Below the pieces are notes generated by a model that saw only the letters and a list, made by a program, of their open reading frames with translations, ran no database searches and was not told where the DNA came from. The position numbers and the translations under genes were made by a program. Below, in pieces: positions 1 through 7,570 of a stretch of DNA of 64,000 nucleotides. The DNA is from Poriferisodalis sp965226645 (GTDB lineage Bacteria > Actinomycetota > Acidimicrobiia > Acidimicrobiales > Poriferisodalaceae): NCBI GenBank assembly GCA_965226645.1, contig CBDDDL010000004.1:1054001-1118000 (forward strand). The letters run 5' to 3'. How positions within the stretch are numbered: position 1 is the stretch's first letter; each line of letters starts with the position of its first letter.

Positions 1-222
1 ATCGAGGGGGCACTGGACCTGTTGCTGGAGGGCCGCACGGCCGTGCTCATCGCCCACCGGCTCGCCACAGCGATGCGTGCCGACCGAATCGCCGTCATCG
101 ACGATGGCGGCGTGGTCGAGTTGGGCAGCCACGACGAGCTGGTCGCGCTCGGCGGTCGCTACGCGCAGATGTACGCCACCTGGGTGTCGCACGCGAGTAA
201 CGACCGGCAGGCGGACTCGTGA
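1..222 (+). CDS. ABC exporter ATP-binding protein, C-terminal end only
   Basis: Open from the window edge in frame 1 to a TGA at 220-222. The visible 73 residues carry the H-loop region of an ABC ATPase (VLIAHRLATA) followed by the typical tail VVELGSHDELVALGGRYAQMY, which is characteristic of fused membrane/ATPase exporters of the MsbA/LmrA type. The Walker motifs and membrane segments lie outside the window. Its stop overlaps the start of the next ABC gene by four bases (GTGA), so the two are translationally coupled. The substrate cannot be told. Confidence 0.85.
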   Translation: MEGALDLLLEGRTAVLIAHRLATAMRADRIAVIDDGGVVELGSHDELVALGGRYAQMYATWVSHASNDRQADS

Positions 223-1142
223 GCAACGGGCTGAGTTCAGCGGATCTTGCTGCTTCGTCGCTGGCCGCGTCCAATGCGTCGACGGAACCGCCGACTGTGC
301 CCGATCCGCCGACGGAACCGCCGACGGTTTCGCTGCGCAACGTCTCGGTCGTGTACGACGGAACGACGGTGCTCGGGCCGCTGGACTGGGACATTGCCCC
401 ACACGAACGATGGATCGTGCTGGGACCCAACGGCTCTGGCAAGACCAGCTTGGTGAAGGTCCTGTCGCTCTACCGCTTCCCCACCACGGGCACGGTCGAA
501 GTGCTCAGCGAACGCTGGGGTGCGGTGGACGTGCGCGAGCACCGGCGTCGCATCGGACTGGCCAGCTCGTCGCTGAGAGACCAGTTCCGCAACAACATCA
601 CGGCAATCGACATCGTGATGACGGCTCGCTACGCGGCGCTCGAGACCTGGTGGCACACCTACACCGATGACGATCGTGCCAGCGCAATGTCATGTCTGCG
701 ACGAGTCGGCGCTGCACAGATGTCCGAGCGCGCGTTCGGGACCTTGTCGTCGGGCGAGCAACAGCGTGTGCAGCTGGCCCGGACTCTCATGGGGCAGCCG
801 GAGCTCCTGCTGCTCGACGAGCCGACCGCCGGCCTCGACCTCGCCGGGCGCGAACAGCTGGTGGCCAGCCTCGAATCGCTCGCAAGCGATCCGGCAACAC
901 CTGCCACGGTGTTGGTCACGCACCACACCGACGAGATCCCGCCGTCGTTCACCCACGGGTTGCTGCTGCGACACGGAGTGCCGCTGGCGTGCGGGCCGCT
1001 CGGCGAGGTGCTCACTGCCGAGTCGCTTTCCGAGTGTTTCGCCCACCGGTTGCGCCTCGAGCAGCGCGACGGCCGCTGGCTGTCGTGGGCAGTCGGCAAC
1101 ACCACCGAACGCGCCGAGCAGGTTCGGTCCGGCTCGCCGTGA
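219..1142 (+). CDS. ABC transporter ATP-binding protein (stand-alone)
   Basis: A 307-residue cytoplasmic ATPase. It shows Walker A (GPNGSGKT, about residues 69-76), the signature LSSGEQQRVQLA (about 176), and Walker B with D-loop (LLLLDEPTAGLDLAG, about 197). The H-loop is VTHHTDEIPPSF. The first 45 residues are a Pro/Thr-rich tail with a duplicated TEPPTV segment, unusual for this family. Domain style resembles the ModF/YadG/molybdate-like 'GPNGSGKTSL' single ATPases, but no permease is beside it, so the substrate is unknown. Start is GTG at 219, overlapping the preceding stop, which implies co-transcription with the exporter upstream. Confidence 0.9.
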   Translation: MSNGLSSADLAASSLAASNASTEPPTVPDPPTEPPTVSLRNVSVVYDGTTVLGPLDWDIAPHERWIVLGPNGSGKTSLVKVLSLYRFPTTGTVEVLSERWGAVDVREHRRRIGLASSSLRDQFRNNITAIDIVMTARYAALETWWHTYTDDDRASAMSCLRRVGAAQMSERAFGTLSSGEQQRVQLARTLMGQPELLLLDEPTAGLDLAGREQLVASLESLASDPATPATVLVTHHTDEIPPSFTHGLLLRHGVPLACGPLGEVLTAESLSECFAHRLRLEQRDGRWLSWAVGNTTERAEQVRSGSP

Positions 1143-1174
1143 GCCAGCGTCGCTGAGCCTGCGAGACTGGCGCC

Positions 1175-1663
1175 ATGGGCGAGCACTCCCGAAGCAACGC
1201 GGCGGCACCGCACGACATCACCGCGGAAATCGAACGGCGAATTACCGGCTACTTCGACGCTTGCACATCGGGGCAGGCCGATGCAGTGGAAGGGCACTTC
1301 ACCGACAATGCCGTCATCTACGACACCAACCACGCGCCGGTCGCGAGCGCAGCAACGATCGGGCAGTTCTGGTCGCGCATCGCAGCCAAGTGGCAAGGCG
1401 CCGCGTGGCACGTCGAGCGACTGGTGACCGACGGCGACACCGCCGCCATCGAGTGGGTGATGACCGGAAACGCACCGACCGCCGACGGCGGCAACGCAGC
1501 CTTCGCTGTGCGGGGAAGCGAGCACTACGACTTCGATGTGAGCAACATGACGGGCGAGCGGCTCATTGCCGAGATTCGGCAGTACTGGACCTTCGATCCC
1601 AGCGAGCCCTCCAGCCGGCTCGTCGAGTACCCGTACGGCGAGCCGGGCCGTCTCGGCGCCTGA
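1175..1663 (+). CDS. SnoaL/NTF2-like (DUF4440-type) protein
   Basis: 162 residues. The order 'ITGYFDACTSGQADAVEGHF' then 'NAVIYDTNHAPVASAATIGQFW' then 'WHVERLVTDGDTAAIEWVM' matches the cone-shaped SnoaL-like/NTF2 fold used by small polyketide cyclases, ketosteroid isomerase relatives and many proteins of unknown role. Predicted cytosolic; no signal peptide. It lies 32 bases after the ABC ATPase and only six bases before the thioesterase gene, so the two small enzymes probably share a transcript. Specific substrate unknown. Confidence 0.75.
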   Translation: MGEHSRSNAAAPHDITAEIERRITGYFDACTSGQADAVEGHFTDNAVIYDTNHAPVASAATIGQFWSRIAAKWQGAAWHVERLVTDGDTAAIEWVMTGNAPTADGGNAAFAVRGSEHYDFDVSNMTGERLIAEIRQYWTFDPSEPSSRLVEYPYGEPGRLGA

Positions 1664-1669
1664 CACGAA

Positions 1670-2389
1670 ATGGACGGCGGGCCAGCAGGCGAACACCAGC
1701 GCATCGCTCGGACCGCCGACAGCGCCGACGTCCACCTGATCTACCCGGACCCGCAGTTCTCCGAACGAAGCCAGGCCGCTGGTGCTCTGCGTCGGCTGGC
1801 CAACGCATTCGTCCGGTATCGCACCGACGAGGCCACGCTCGCTGAGATCGCCGCGTGGGCTGACGAAACCGCTGCGCGCCTGGAGTCCGCCTCAGATCCT
1901 GTGCCGAGGCCGGCCGACTACTTCGCCCGCCGCTACAGCGATCCGCGCCCACCCGACGGGGCCGAAGTCATGGCCTTCAGCGACCGAGCGTTCAGCGGAC
2001 CAGCCAACCCGACAGCCATGGACGTCGACATGCGGCGTCACGGTGAAGGGGTCCGTGCCAGCGTCACCTTCGGCGCCGCGTTCGAGAGCGCTCCGGGCCG
2101 GGCGCACGGGGGCGCTGTCTGCGCGGTCACCGACGACGTGCTCGGCTACCTGATGGTCTGCTTGGGCATCGCCGCCTACACGGCCCGGCTCGAGATCGAC
2201 TATCGCGGCGGCGTTCCGATCGACGAGCCGGTCGTCTTCGAGGCACACGAGACTCGCCGTGAAGGCCGAAAGTGCCATGTTGCGCTCACCGTTCGAGCCG
2301 GCGGCTCAGGCACCGACGCTCCCCCGCTCATCGAAGCCTCCGGCCTGTTCGTCATCGTGACGGCCGAGCAGCTCGCGAGCGACAGCTGA
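1670..2389 (+). CDS. PaaI-family (hotdog) thioesterase
   Basis: 239 residues. The C-terminal half has the hotdog-fold signature of PaaI/YbgC-like acyl-CoA thioesterases: RAHGGAVCAVTDDVLGYLM (active helix with the HGG motif) and a strand TARLEIDYRGGVPIDEPVVF. The N-terminal ~100 residues are a helical extension containing RLANAFVRYRTDEATLAEIA, similar to that of actinobacterial thioesterases of about this length. Likely hydrolyses an acyl-CoA in the cytosol. A second two-domain thioesterase lies at 11.3-12.3 kb. Confidence 0.8.
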   Translation: MDGGPAGEHQRIARTADSADVHLIYPDPQFSERSQAAGALRRLANAFVRYRTDEATLAEIAAWADETAARLESASDPVPRPADYFARRYSDPRPPDGAEVMAFSDRAFSGPANPTAMDVDMRRHGEGVRASVTFGAAFESAPGRAHGGAVCAVTDDVLGYLMVCLGIAAYTARLEIDYRGGVPIDEPVVFEAHETRREGRKCHVALTVRAGGSGTDAPPLIEASGLFVIVTAEQLASDS

Positions 2390-2442
2390 CGCAACCAGAA
2401 ACCAGGCGCGTCAGCTCGGGCGTGCCCTCCGCGCGCGGCCTC

Positions 2443-3822
2443 TTACGGCAGGCGGAGGATGATGTCTTCGAGTGGCTCGCCGACGTGCGCCCGGCCGGAG
2501 GGCACCTCACCGGCGCCCGCTTCGACGTCCCAGACCATGACGTCATGGGCGAGGGTGTACAGCAGGAAACGACTGTCTGGCGCCCACGCCATCCCTCCGA
2601 GATCGACCCCGAGCTCGGGCGAGTGACGGCCCCATTCCTCGTCGAGGTCGATGACCACGATCCCGACCACGCTGCCGTTGCCGTGCCGCAGTCGCACCGC
2701 AAGCCGACTGCCATCGGGCGAGAGCAACCCCTGTTCGCTCCAGCGATCCGGCGACGCCGCCAGCAGTTCGGAAGGCAGGTCCACGTAACGCTCGGCGATG
2801 TTGCCTGTGGCGATGGGGTAGCCCTCGCAGAACGTCACGCAGTCCTCGGCGGAGACGCTCTGGGTGCCGTCCGCCGTCGAGTCCCCAGAGATCTCGCCAC
2901 AGATCTCATCGCACCATTCGTCGCGTCGGTCGGCTCCGACGGTCGCGCTGAATGCCGTGGCGATGACCTGACATCCGCGCTCCTCGCAGCGCAGCCGCAC
3001 CACGTTTCCCGGACCCACAGCCAGGACCCGCCCGGTGCCGAGCTGAAGCGCTTCGTTGCGCCCGTCGACTGCCATGACGCGCCCGGCCAGCGTGACCACC
3101 ACATGGTCGCCCAGCGCACCGTGCACGACGGCCTCGTTCGGCAGCTGTACCGCAGAGCGGAACACACCGTCGGGACCAACGACGCGAGCAAACAGGTTCT
3201 CGGTGCCGCGCACGACGGCCACGATGCCCGGTGGCGAGTAGGCAGGGCGAAGCTGCTCGACATCCTCGGCGAGCAGCACGAGATCACCACTGTTCAGGTC
3301 AACTCGCATCACATCGCGACGGATGCCGACCACTACAACGCCGTCGAGCTCTTCGAGCGTGTGCGGCAGCCCGGGCAGCGGCACGAACGTCACCTTGCCC
3401 GACGTCAGGTCGAGCTGATAGAGCCATGCGGGCGGGCTGTCCGTCGGGTCTGCGGTGAGCGTGCCGATCAGTTCTGCTGCGGGTCGTACCGGCGGCAGAT
3501 CGCCGACGGGAGTATCCAGCTCCGTCGGCGGCGGGAGCGTCGTGCGAGGCGAGCGTGGCGGCGCTGTCGTGGACGTCGAGGCCGACGGCTCGGTGGTGGT
3601 CGTCGCTGCTGCTTCCGCTTCAGCAAACTCGTCGTCGCCGCTGCGCAGCCACGCCACGGCGACTGCGGCTATGCCCAACGCGACGACCAGCACCAGCCCG
3701 GCGATGAGCCTGGGCGGCACTGGAGATGGGTGCCGTTCGATCAGCGATTCCTGAACGCCGGCAAAGTCGGCACCGCCCTCGGGCAGGATCTCTAAGCCCC
3801 GCGGCGGATCAGGAACGCTCAC
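2443..3822 (-). CDS. Membrane-anchored WD40/TolB-like beta-propeller protein
   Basis: 459 residues. A short cytoplasmic N-terminus is followed by one membrane helix (LIAGLVLVVALGIAAVAVAWL, about residues 38-58) and a Thr/Pro-rich stretch (about 70-100) typical of an extracytoplasmic linker. The rest reads as repeated beta strands with blade-like segments (WLYQLDLTSGKVTFVPLPG, LSPDGSRLAVRLRHG, WAPDSRFLLYTLAHDVMVWD). Four cysteines sit in two clusters (CEERGC and CDEICGEISG/CVTFCEGY) that may form disulfides outside the cell. Function unknown; a sensor or scaffold role is only a guess. Convergent with the thioesterase gene. Confidence 0.7.
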   Translation of the reverse strand: MSVPDPPRGLEILPEGGADFAGVQESLIERHPSPVPPRLIAGLVLVVALGIAAVAVAWLRSGDDEFAEAEAAATTTTEPSASTSTTAPPRSPRTTLPPPTELDTPVGDLPPVRPAAELIGTLTADPTDSPPAWLYQLDLTSGKVTFVPLPGLPHTLEELDGVVVVGIRRDVMRVDLNSGDLVLLAEDVEQLRPAYSPPGIVAVVRGTENLFARVVGPDGVFRSAVQLPNEAVVHGALGDHVVVTLAGRVMAVDGRNEALQLGTGRVLAVGPGNVVRLRCEERGCQVIATAFSATVGADRRDEWCDEICGEISGDSTADGTQSVSAEDCVTFCEGYPIATGNIAERYVDLPSELLAASPDRWSEQGLLSPDGSRLAVRLRHGNGSVVGIVVIDLDEEWGRHSPELGVDLGGMAWAPDSRFLLYTLAHDVMVWDVEAGAGEVPSGRAHVGEPLEDIILRLP

Positions 3823-3911
3823 CGTCTTACATCCGTCTCAACCAGTGGGCCGCAGCTTGCGGGCTCGCGTTCGACTGGCGACTGCGGACGGTGCGTGCGA
3901 AGCGGGAACCG

Positions 3912-5189
3912 TCACCAGGATGTGGCGTTCTGGGGCAGCTCGCGAAATGGCGTTGCGGGATCGGGACCTGGCTCCTTCGGCAATCCCAGCACGCGTTCGC
4001 CGATGATGTTGCGCTGGATCTCATCGGTGCCTCCGTAGATGGACGGCGCGGGAGAGAACACCGTCATCTCCTGCAACACGCCGTCGGTGGCCGCGTCCGC
4101 TCCCCACAGCGTCATGTCAGCGCCGAGGATGGAGCCGGCGAGCGATCTGGCACGTCGCAGCGCGGCAGTCATTCGGAGCTTGGCAAGACTTCCCTCCCCG
4201 CCCGTGCGCTGCGACCGCTGGCGCCCGCGAACAGCCGACAGGCGCATCAGCTCAAGATCGGTGTGCAGGGCTGCGAGCCCTTGGCGGATCACCGGATCGT
4301 CGGCCCGGCCCCGCTGGCGTGCCTCCCGCGTCAGCTGGCCGAGCGTGCCCGGACCGACGCCTCCCGCCGCCAGCGGCAAGCGCTTGCCGTGGAACGAACC
4401 CGCCGGTCGGTCCAGGTGACCCGCTATCGAGCCCGGGTGAGCGGCTGCGTAACTGAGGCCGTGGCTGCCTCCGATGCCGGCCCGCTCGACCATGAGTGTG
4501 GTGTTGGTCACGCGCCAGCCGTCGTTCAGCTCGCCGATGACATTGGCATGGGGCACGCGTGCCTCGTCGAGGAACACCTCGTTGAACAGCGATCGGCCCG
4601 TCATCTCACGCAGCGGTCGCACCTCAACGCCGTCGGCAGTCATGTCGAACGCGAACCAACTGAGTCCTCGATGTTTCGACGCTTCGGGGTCGGTTCGGGC
4701 GACAAGCATGCCGAGGTCCGCGTGGGCGCCTTCAGACGTCCAAACCTTCTGTCCCGAGACAATCCATTCGTCGCCGTCTCGGAGGGCTTTGGTCTGGAGG
4801 CCGGCGAGATCACTGCCCGCACCGGGCTCGGAGAACAGCTGGCACCACGAGACTGTGCCGTTGAGGATGGACGGGACGTACCGTTCAATTTGCTCAGGGG
4901 TGCCGTGCTCCAGGATCGTCGGGGCAGCCAGCAGCATTCCCAGCCCAGCCGGGCAACCGATTGCGCCAGCGGCGCGGATGGCATCGACCAGCACCCGTGT
5001 CTCGCTACGGCCCCAGCCGCGACCAAAGGGTTCCGGGAGCGTGGGATTTGACAAACCGGCGGAGGCGAGCCGTTGCCACCACTCGCGGACGCTCATCGCC
5101 GGGTCCCAGTTGTCTGTCATCCACGCGTCAAGTTCGGCCCGACGCTCATCGGCCGACATCGCACCGCCCACCGTTTGCCGCCCGTTCAT
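3912..5189 (-). CDS. Acyl-CoA dehydrogenase
   Basis: 425 residues, the normal length for the family. It has the FAD-binding middle domain signature CQLFSEPGAGSDLAGLQTKA and the strand VSGQKVWTSEGAHADLG, and the C-terminal helical domain motif IYGGTDEIQRNIIGERVLGLP. These are hallmarks of the FadE-like flavoenzymes that oxidise acyl-CoA to enoyl-CoA and pass electrons to electron-transfer flavoprotein. The substrate chain cannot be read. It starts at ATG (5189) in MNGRQTVGG; a later start (MSADERRAELDAWM, twelve codons in) is also possible. No beta-oxidation operon is adjacent. Confidence 0.92.
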   Translation of the reverse strand: MNGRQTVGGAMSADERRAELDAWMTDNWDPAMSVREWWQRLASAGLSNPTLPEPFGRGWGRSETRVLVDAIRAAGAIGCPAGLGMLLAAPTILEHGTPEQIERYVPSILNGTVSWCQLFSEPGAGSDLAGLQTKALRDGDEWIVSGQKVWTSEGAHADLGMLVARTDPEASKHRGLSWFAFDMTADGVEVRPLREMTGRSLFNEVFLDEARVPHANVIGELNDGWRVTNTTLMVERAGIGGSHGLSYAAAHPGSIAGHLDRPAGSFHGKRLPLAAGGVGPGTLGQLTREARQRGRADDPVIRQGLAALHTDLELMRLSAVRGRQRSQRTGGEGSLAKLRMTAALRRARSLAGSILGADMTLWGADAATDGVLQEMTVFSPAPSIYGGTDEIQRNIIGERVLGLPKEPGPDPATPFRELPQNATSW

Positions 5190-5326
5190 GGCGCCGAACG
5201 CTACCTGCGACCCGATACCCCGGCGTTCGGCTGCCGATGCCTGCGGATCGTCATACGTCCTGAGCAGGGCGCAAACTGAGTCCCGCGCTGGGTCTCATGC
5301 TTGCGGCGCGAACCGCAGACCGCATC

Positions 5327-5821
5327 TCACGCTGGATCTCCCGCGGCTTGCGCAAAGCGCAAGAAGATCGCAGTCGTCGGTGCGAAGAAGAGGCGCCATG
5401 CCTGAAGGATGCCGCCATTGGGACCACAGACAAGCCTGGTTGTCGCGTCAGCCGAGAGCTCTACGACAACCTTCGGGCTGAAGATCCACAACAGCTGGAG
5501 CCGAAGTTCGTAGCTGCCCGGTCGCAATACGTACGACTCGGTGCCGTCGTCGCGGATGCGGCCCACGCGCTGCCCTTCGATGAGGACGTGGTAGCTGCGA
5601 ATGGTGTCCCGGTAATGGTGGATGCGCTCGAGCACGATCTCGGAGGTCGGACCGTCGTAGTCCGGCGGTTCGGCCTCTGATTCGGGCATCTCTGGGATGC
5701 CCATCGGCCCACTCGGAGCCGTGGCGTTGTGATCAGCCATCTTTCGACGTGCTCGCTCCCAAATCGACGGATCCTGCGGGTCTGCGCTGCTGCCCCCGGC
5801 TGCGTCCGGATGTTCAGCCAT
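5327..5821 (-). CDS. Conserved-looking hypothetical protein
   Basis: 164 residues, not recognised. The N-terminal 55 residues are charged and Pro-rich and look disordered. The remainder alternates short strands (SYHVLIEGQRVGRIRDDG, SYVLRPGSYELRLQ, PKVVVELSADATTRLVCGP), which suggests a small beta-sandwich or carbohydrate-/ligand-binding-like fold. The C-terminus is hydrophobic (AWRLFFAPTTAIFLRFAQ) and could be a membrane-associated helix. It sits 12 bases downstream of the HAD phosphatase and is probably co-transcribed with it. Confidence 0.6.
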   Translation of the reverse strand: MAEHPDAAGGSSADPQDPSIWERARRKMADHNATAPSGPMGIPEMPESEAEPPDYDGPTSEIVLERIHHYRDTIRSYHVLIEGQRVGRIRDDGTESYVLRPGSYELRLQLLWIFSPKVVVELSADATTRLVCGPNGGILQAWRLFFAPTTAIFLRFAQAAGDPA

Positions 5822-5833
5822 TCGATCCTCCGC

Positions 5834-6766
5834 TCACCGGGGAGCCGTTGCGATGTTGCCAGACCCACCAGCCAACCCAGACCCACCGGTCAGCCCAGAC
5901 CCACCGGTCAGCCCAGATCGACCGGCCAGCATTGCCTCGAGCACAACTGCAACGCCGTCTTCGGAGTTGCTGGGCGCGACGACGTCGGCCACCGCACGCA
6001 CAGACTCCGCACCGTTCGACATCGCGACCGAGTGTCCCGCCCACCGCAGCATCTCGATGTCGTTGAGCCCGTCGCCGAACGCGATGACTTCGGACGGGGC
6101 GATGCCATAGCGCTGGCACACGATGTCGAGCCCCGCCGCCTTGCTGACGCCGGTCGCTGCGATCTCTGCCATTTCCAGCCCTGACGGACGGATCTCGGTG
6201 CCGAACGGCATCTCCGATGCCAACTCGTTCACGACGGTGAGCGTGTCGGTGCTCGGCGCGTGCACCAGCCACGTCAGCACCGGGCCGTCAACGGCAGCGA
6301 TGGCGTCATCGACGCGCAGTGCCTGGAGATCGGCGACCAGATCCACGGGCATCTCGGGAGCGAAGTCGTGTTCCCACAGGTGCCGTCCGTCCGCAAGGTC
6401 GACTGCGAGATGCACTTCGGGCAACAGCTTGCGGGTGATCTCGGCTGCCTCGATGGCTTCTGTATGCGTCATGGAGCGTGCTGCGATCCGCTCGCCGGTG
6501 GCGATGTCCATCACGATCGCACCGTTGAGGCACACCGCGTAGGTCAGGCAGCGGGCGCGCCGCACAACCGAGTTTGTCTGCGGCCATGGTCGGCCCGTGG
6601 CGAGCACCGTCATGACACCGGCGTCAGCAAGCGCTTCGAGCGCTGCAGCGGTGCGGTCGGTGAGTACGCCGTCGCGGGTGATCAGCGTGCCGTCGACGTC
6701 GAACGCCGCCAGCTTGGGCAGCGCCGCTGGCTTGTCCCCCGCGGTGTGAGTCGGTGCAGTCGTCAT
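5834..6766 (-). CDS. HAD-superfamily Cof-type phosphatase
   Basis: 310 residues. Motif I is FDVDGTLITRDG (nucleophile Asp at about residue 24), motif II is TVLATGRPW, and motif IV is VIAFGDGLNDIEML near residue 231. These are the marks of Cof/YidA-type HAD phosphatases acting on small phosphorylated metabolites, with a C2B cap between motifs II and III. The C-terminus ends in an unusual low-complexity tail made of GGSGLT repeats, described separately. Start chosen at ATG 6766; MTTAPTHTAGDKPAALPKL precedes the domain directly. Confidence 0.88.
   Translation of the reverse strand: MTTAPTHTAGDKPAALPKLAAFDVDGTLITRDGVLTDRTAAALEALADAGVMTVLATGRPWPQTNSVVRRARCLTYAVCLNGAIVMDIATGERIAARSMTHTEAIEAAEITRKLLPEVHLAVDLADGRHLWEHDFAPEMPVDLVADLQALRVDDAIAAVDGPVLTWLVHAPSTDTLTVVNELASEMPFGTEIRPSGLEMAEIAATGVSKAAGLDIVCQRYGIAPSEVIAFGDGLNDIEMLRWAGHSVAMSNGAESVRAVADVVAPSNSEDGVAVVLEAMLAGRSGLTGGSGLTGGSGLAGGSGNIATAPR
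5862..5934 (-). repeat. 18-bp tandem repeat encoding a GGSGLT tail
   Basis: About four imperfect copies of the unit CCCAGACCCACCGGTCAG lie at the 3' end of the HAD gene. They encode a Gly/Ser-rich tail with repeated GGSGLT. Copies two and three are nearly identical, so slippage is the likely origin. Confidence 0.8.
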
Positions 6767-6861
6767 GTCCAGAACGGTAGAGGGCGGGTGTGACGGTCAT
6801 GATCGAAGGGTCGATGAGGTCGAGCTCCAGCGCAACGTCGGCCGGGTGCGACACCTAGTGC

Positions 6862-6867
6862 TACACT
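6862..6867 (+). promoter_or_regulatory. Probable -10 element for a leaderless toxin-antitoxin mRNA
   Basis: TACACT lies eight bases before the ATG at 6875, and no Shine-Dalgarno sequence is present. A start seven bases after the -10 would place transcription start at or next to the A of ATG, which would give a leaderless message, common in actinobacteria. The -35 region is weak. Confidence 0.4.
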
Positions 6868-6874
6868 TTGGTCG

Positions 6875-7114
6875 ATGCCCACGACCCGACCTCGCCACCC
6901 GGTCACCGAGACTGACCAGATTGCCAAGATCCTCGACGAGGCGCAGAAGCGATGGACTGACGCGCCCAGAGCAAAGCTCATTTCCCTCGTCCTGCTCGAC
7001 TGGGCACAGGGCGGGCAGTCACCGGCGTCTCGGGCCGATGCTCGGGCGATGCTGGCAGGCTCGCTGCCCGGCTCGTCGGCACTGTATGACCGTTCCCTGG
7101 ACTGGCCGGAGTGA
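6875..7114 (+). CDS. Putative antitoxin of a PIN-toxin pair
   Basis: 79 residues. It has no strong DNA-binding motif visible by eye; a helical core (VTETDQIAKILDEAQKRW, then KLISLVLLDWAQ) is followed by an acidic/aromatic tail (ALYDRSLDWPE) that could be the toxin-blocking segment. The assignment rests on size and on the position directly before the PIN-domain gene, with which it overlaps by four bases (GTGA at 7111-7114). This arrangement is typical of VapBC modules, where the antitoxin both neutralises the toxin and represses the promoter. Confidence 0.7.
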   Translation: MPTTRPRHPVTETDQIAKILDEAQKRWTDAPRAKLISLVLLDWAQGGQSPASRADARAMLAGSLPGSSALYDRSLDWPE

Positions 7115-7521
7115 TCGTCGCCGATGCAAGCTGGATCGTCGCGCTACGAGACGCGAACGACGGTCACCATGACGCAGCGGTCGAGATCAATCGTGAGATC
7201 GCCGACGAAGACGCACTGCTGCACCCGGTAACGCTCGCCGAATGCCTCGTCGCGCCGGCCCAACTCGGCGCGCTCTCCGATGCAACGTCGAGGCTACGCG
7301 CCTCGTTTGAGGTACCCGACATCGACCGAGAAGCACCAGAACGCTGGGCATCGCTACGAGCCGAGACCGGCCTGCGACTCCCCGATGCAATCGTCCTCGA
7401 CACCGCCCTGAACCACAATGCGCGGGCGATCGCCACCTTCGACGCAAGACTCGCATCAGCCGCGAAACAGCACGGACTCGAGATATTGGGGCAGCCGAAC
7501 CCCTCTCCCGAGTCCCTCTGA
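7111..7521 (+). CDS. vapC: PIN-domain ribonuclease toxin (VapC-like)
   Basis: 136 residues, standard VapC length. The N-terminal strand VIVADASWIVALRDANDGHH carries the first PIN acidic residue (D in ADASW). EINREIADEDALLHPVTLAECL supplies the conserved Glu of helix 3, and GLRLPDAIVLDTALNHNARAIATFD provides the late Asp pair. These acids coordinate Mg for RNA cleavage. Starts at GTG 7111, overlapping the antitoxin stop. Confidence 0.88.
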   Translation: MIVADASWIVALRDANDGHHDAAVEINREIADEDALLHPVTLAECLVAPAQLGALSDATSRLRASFEVPDIDREAPERWASLRAETGLRLPDAIVLDTALNHNARAIATFDARLASAAKQHGLEILGQPNPSPESL

Positions 7522-7570
7522 CAGTCCCTCGTCGTAATCGTGATCGGGGCTGCGTCTGCCCGGGGTGTGG

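Noticed and set aside
2272..3795. 507-codon plus-strand frame opposite the propeller gene
   Set aside because: Low-complexity Arg/His-rich shadow; the minus-strand frame has a membrane helix and regular strands.
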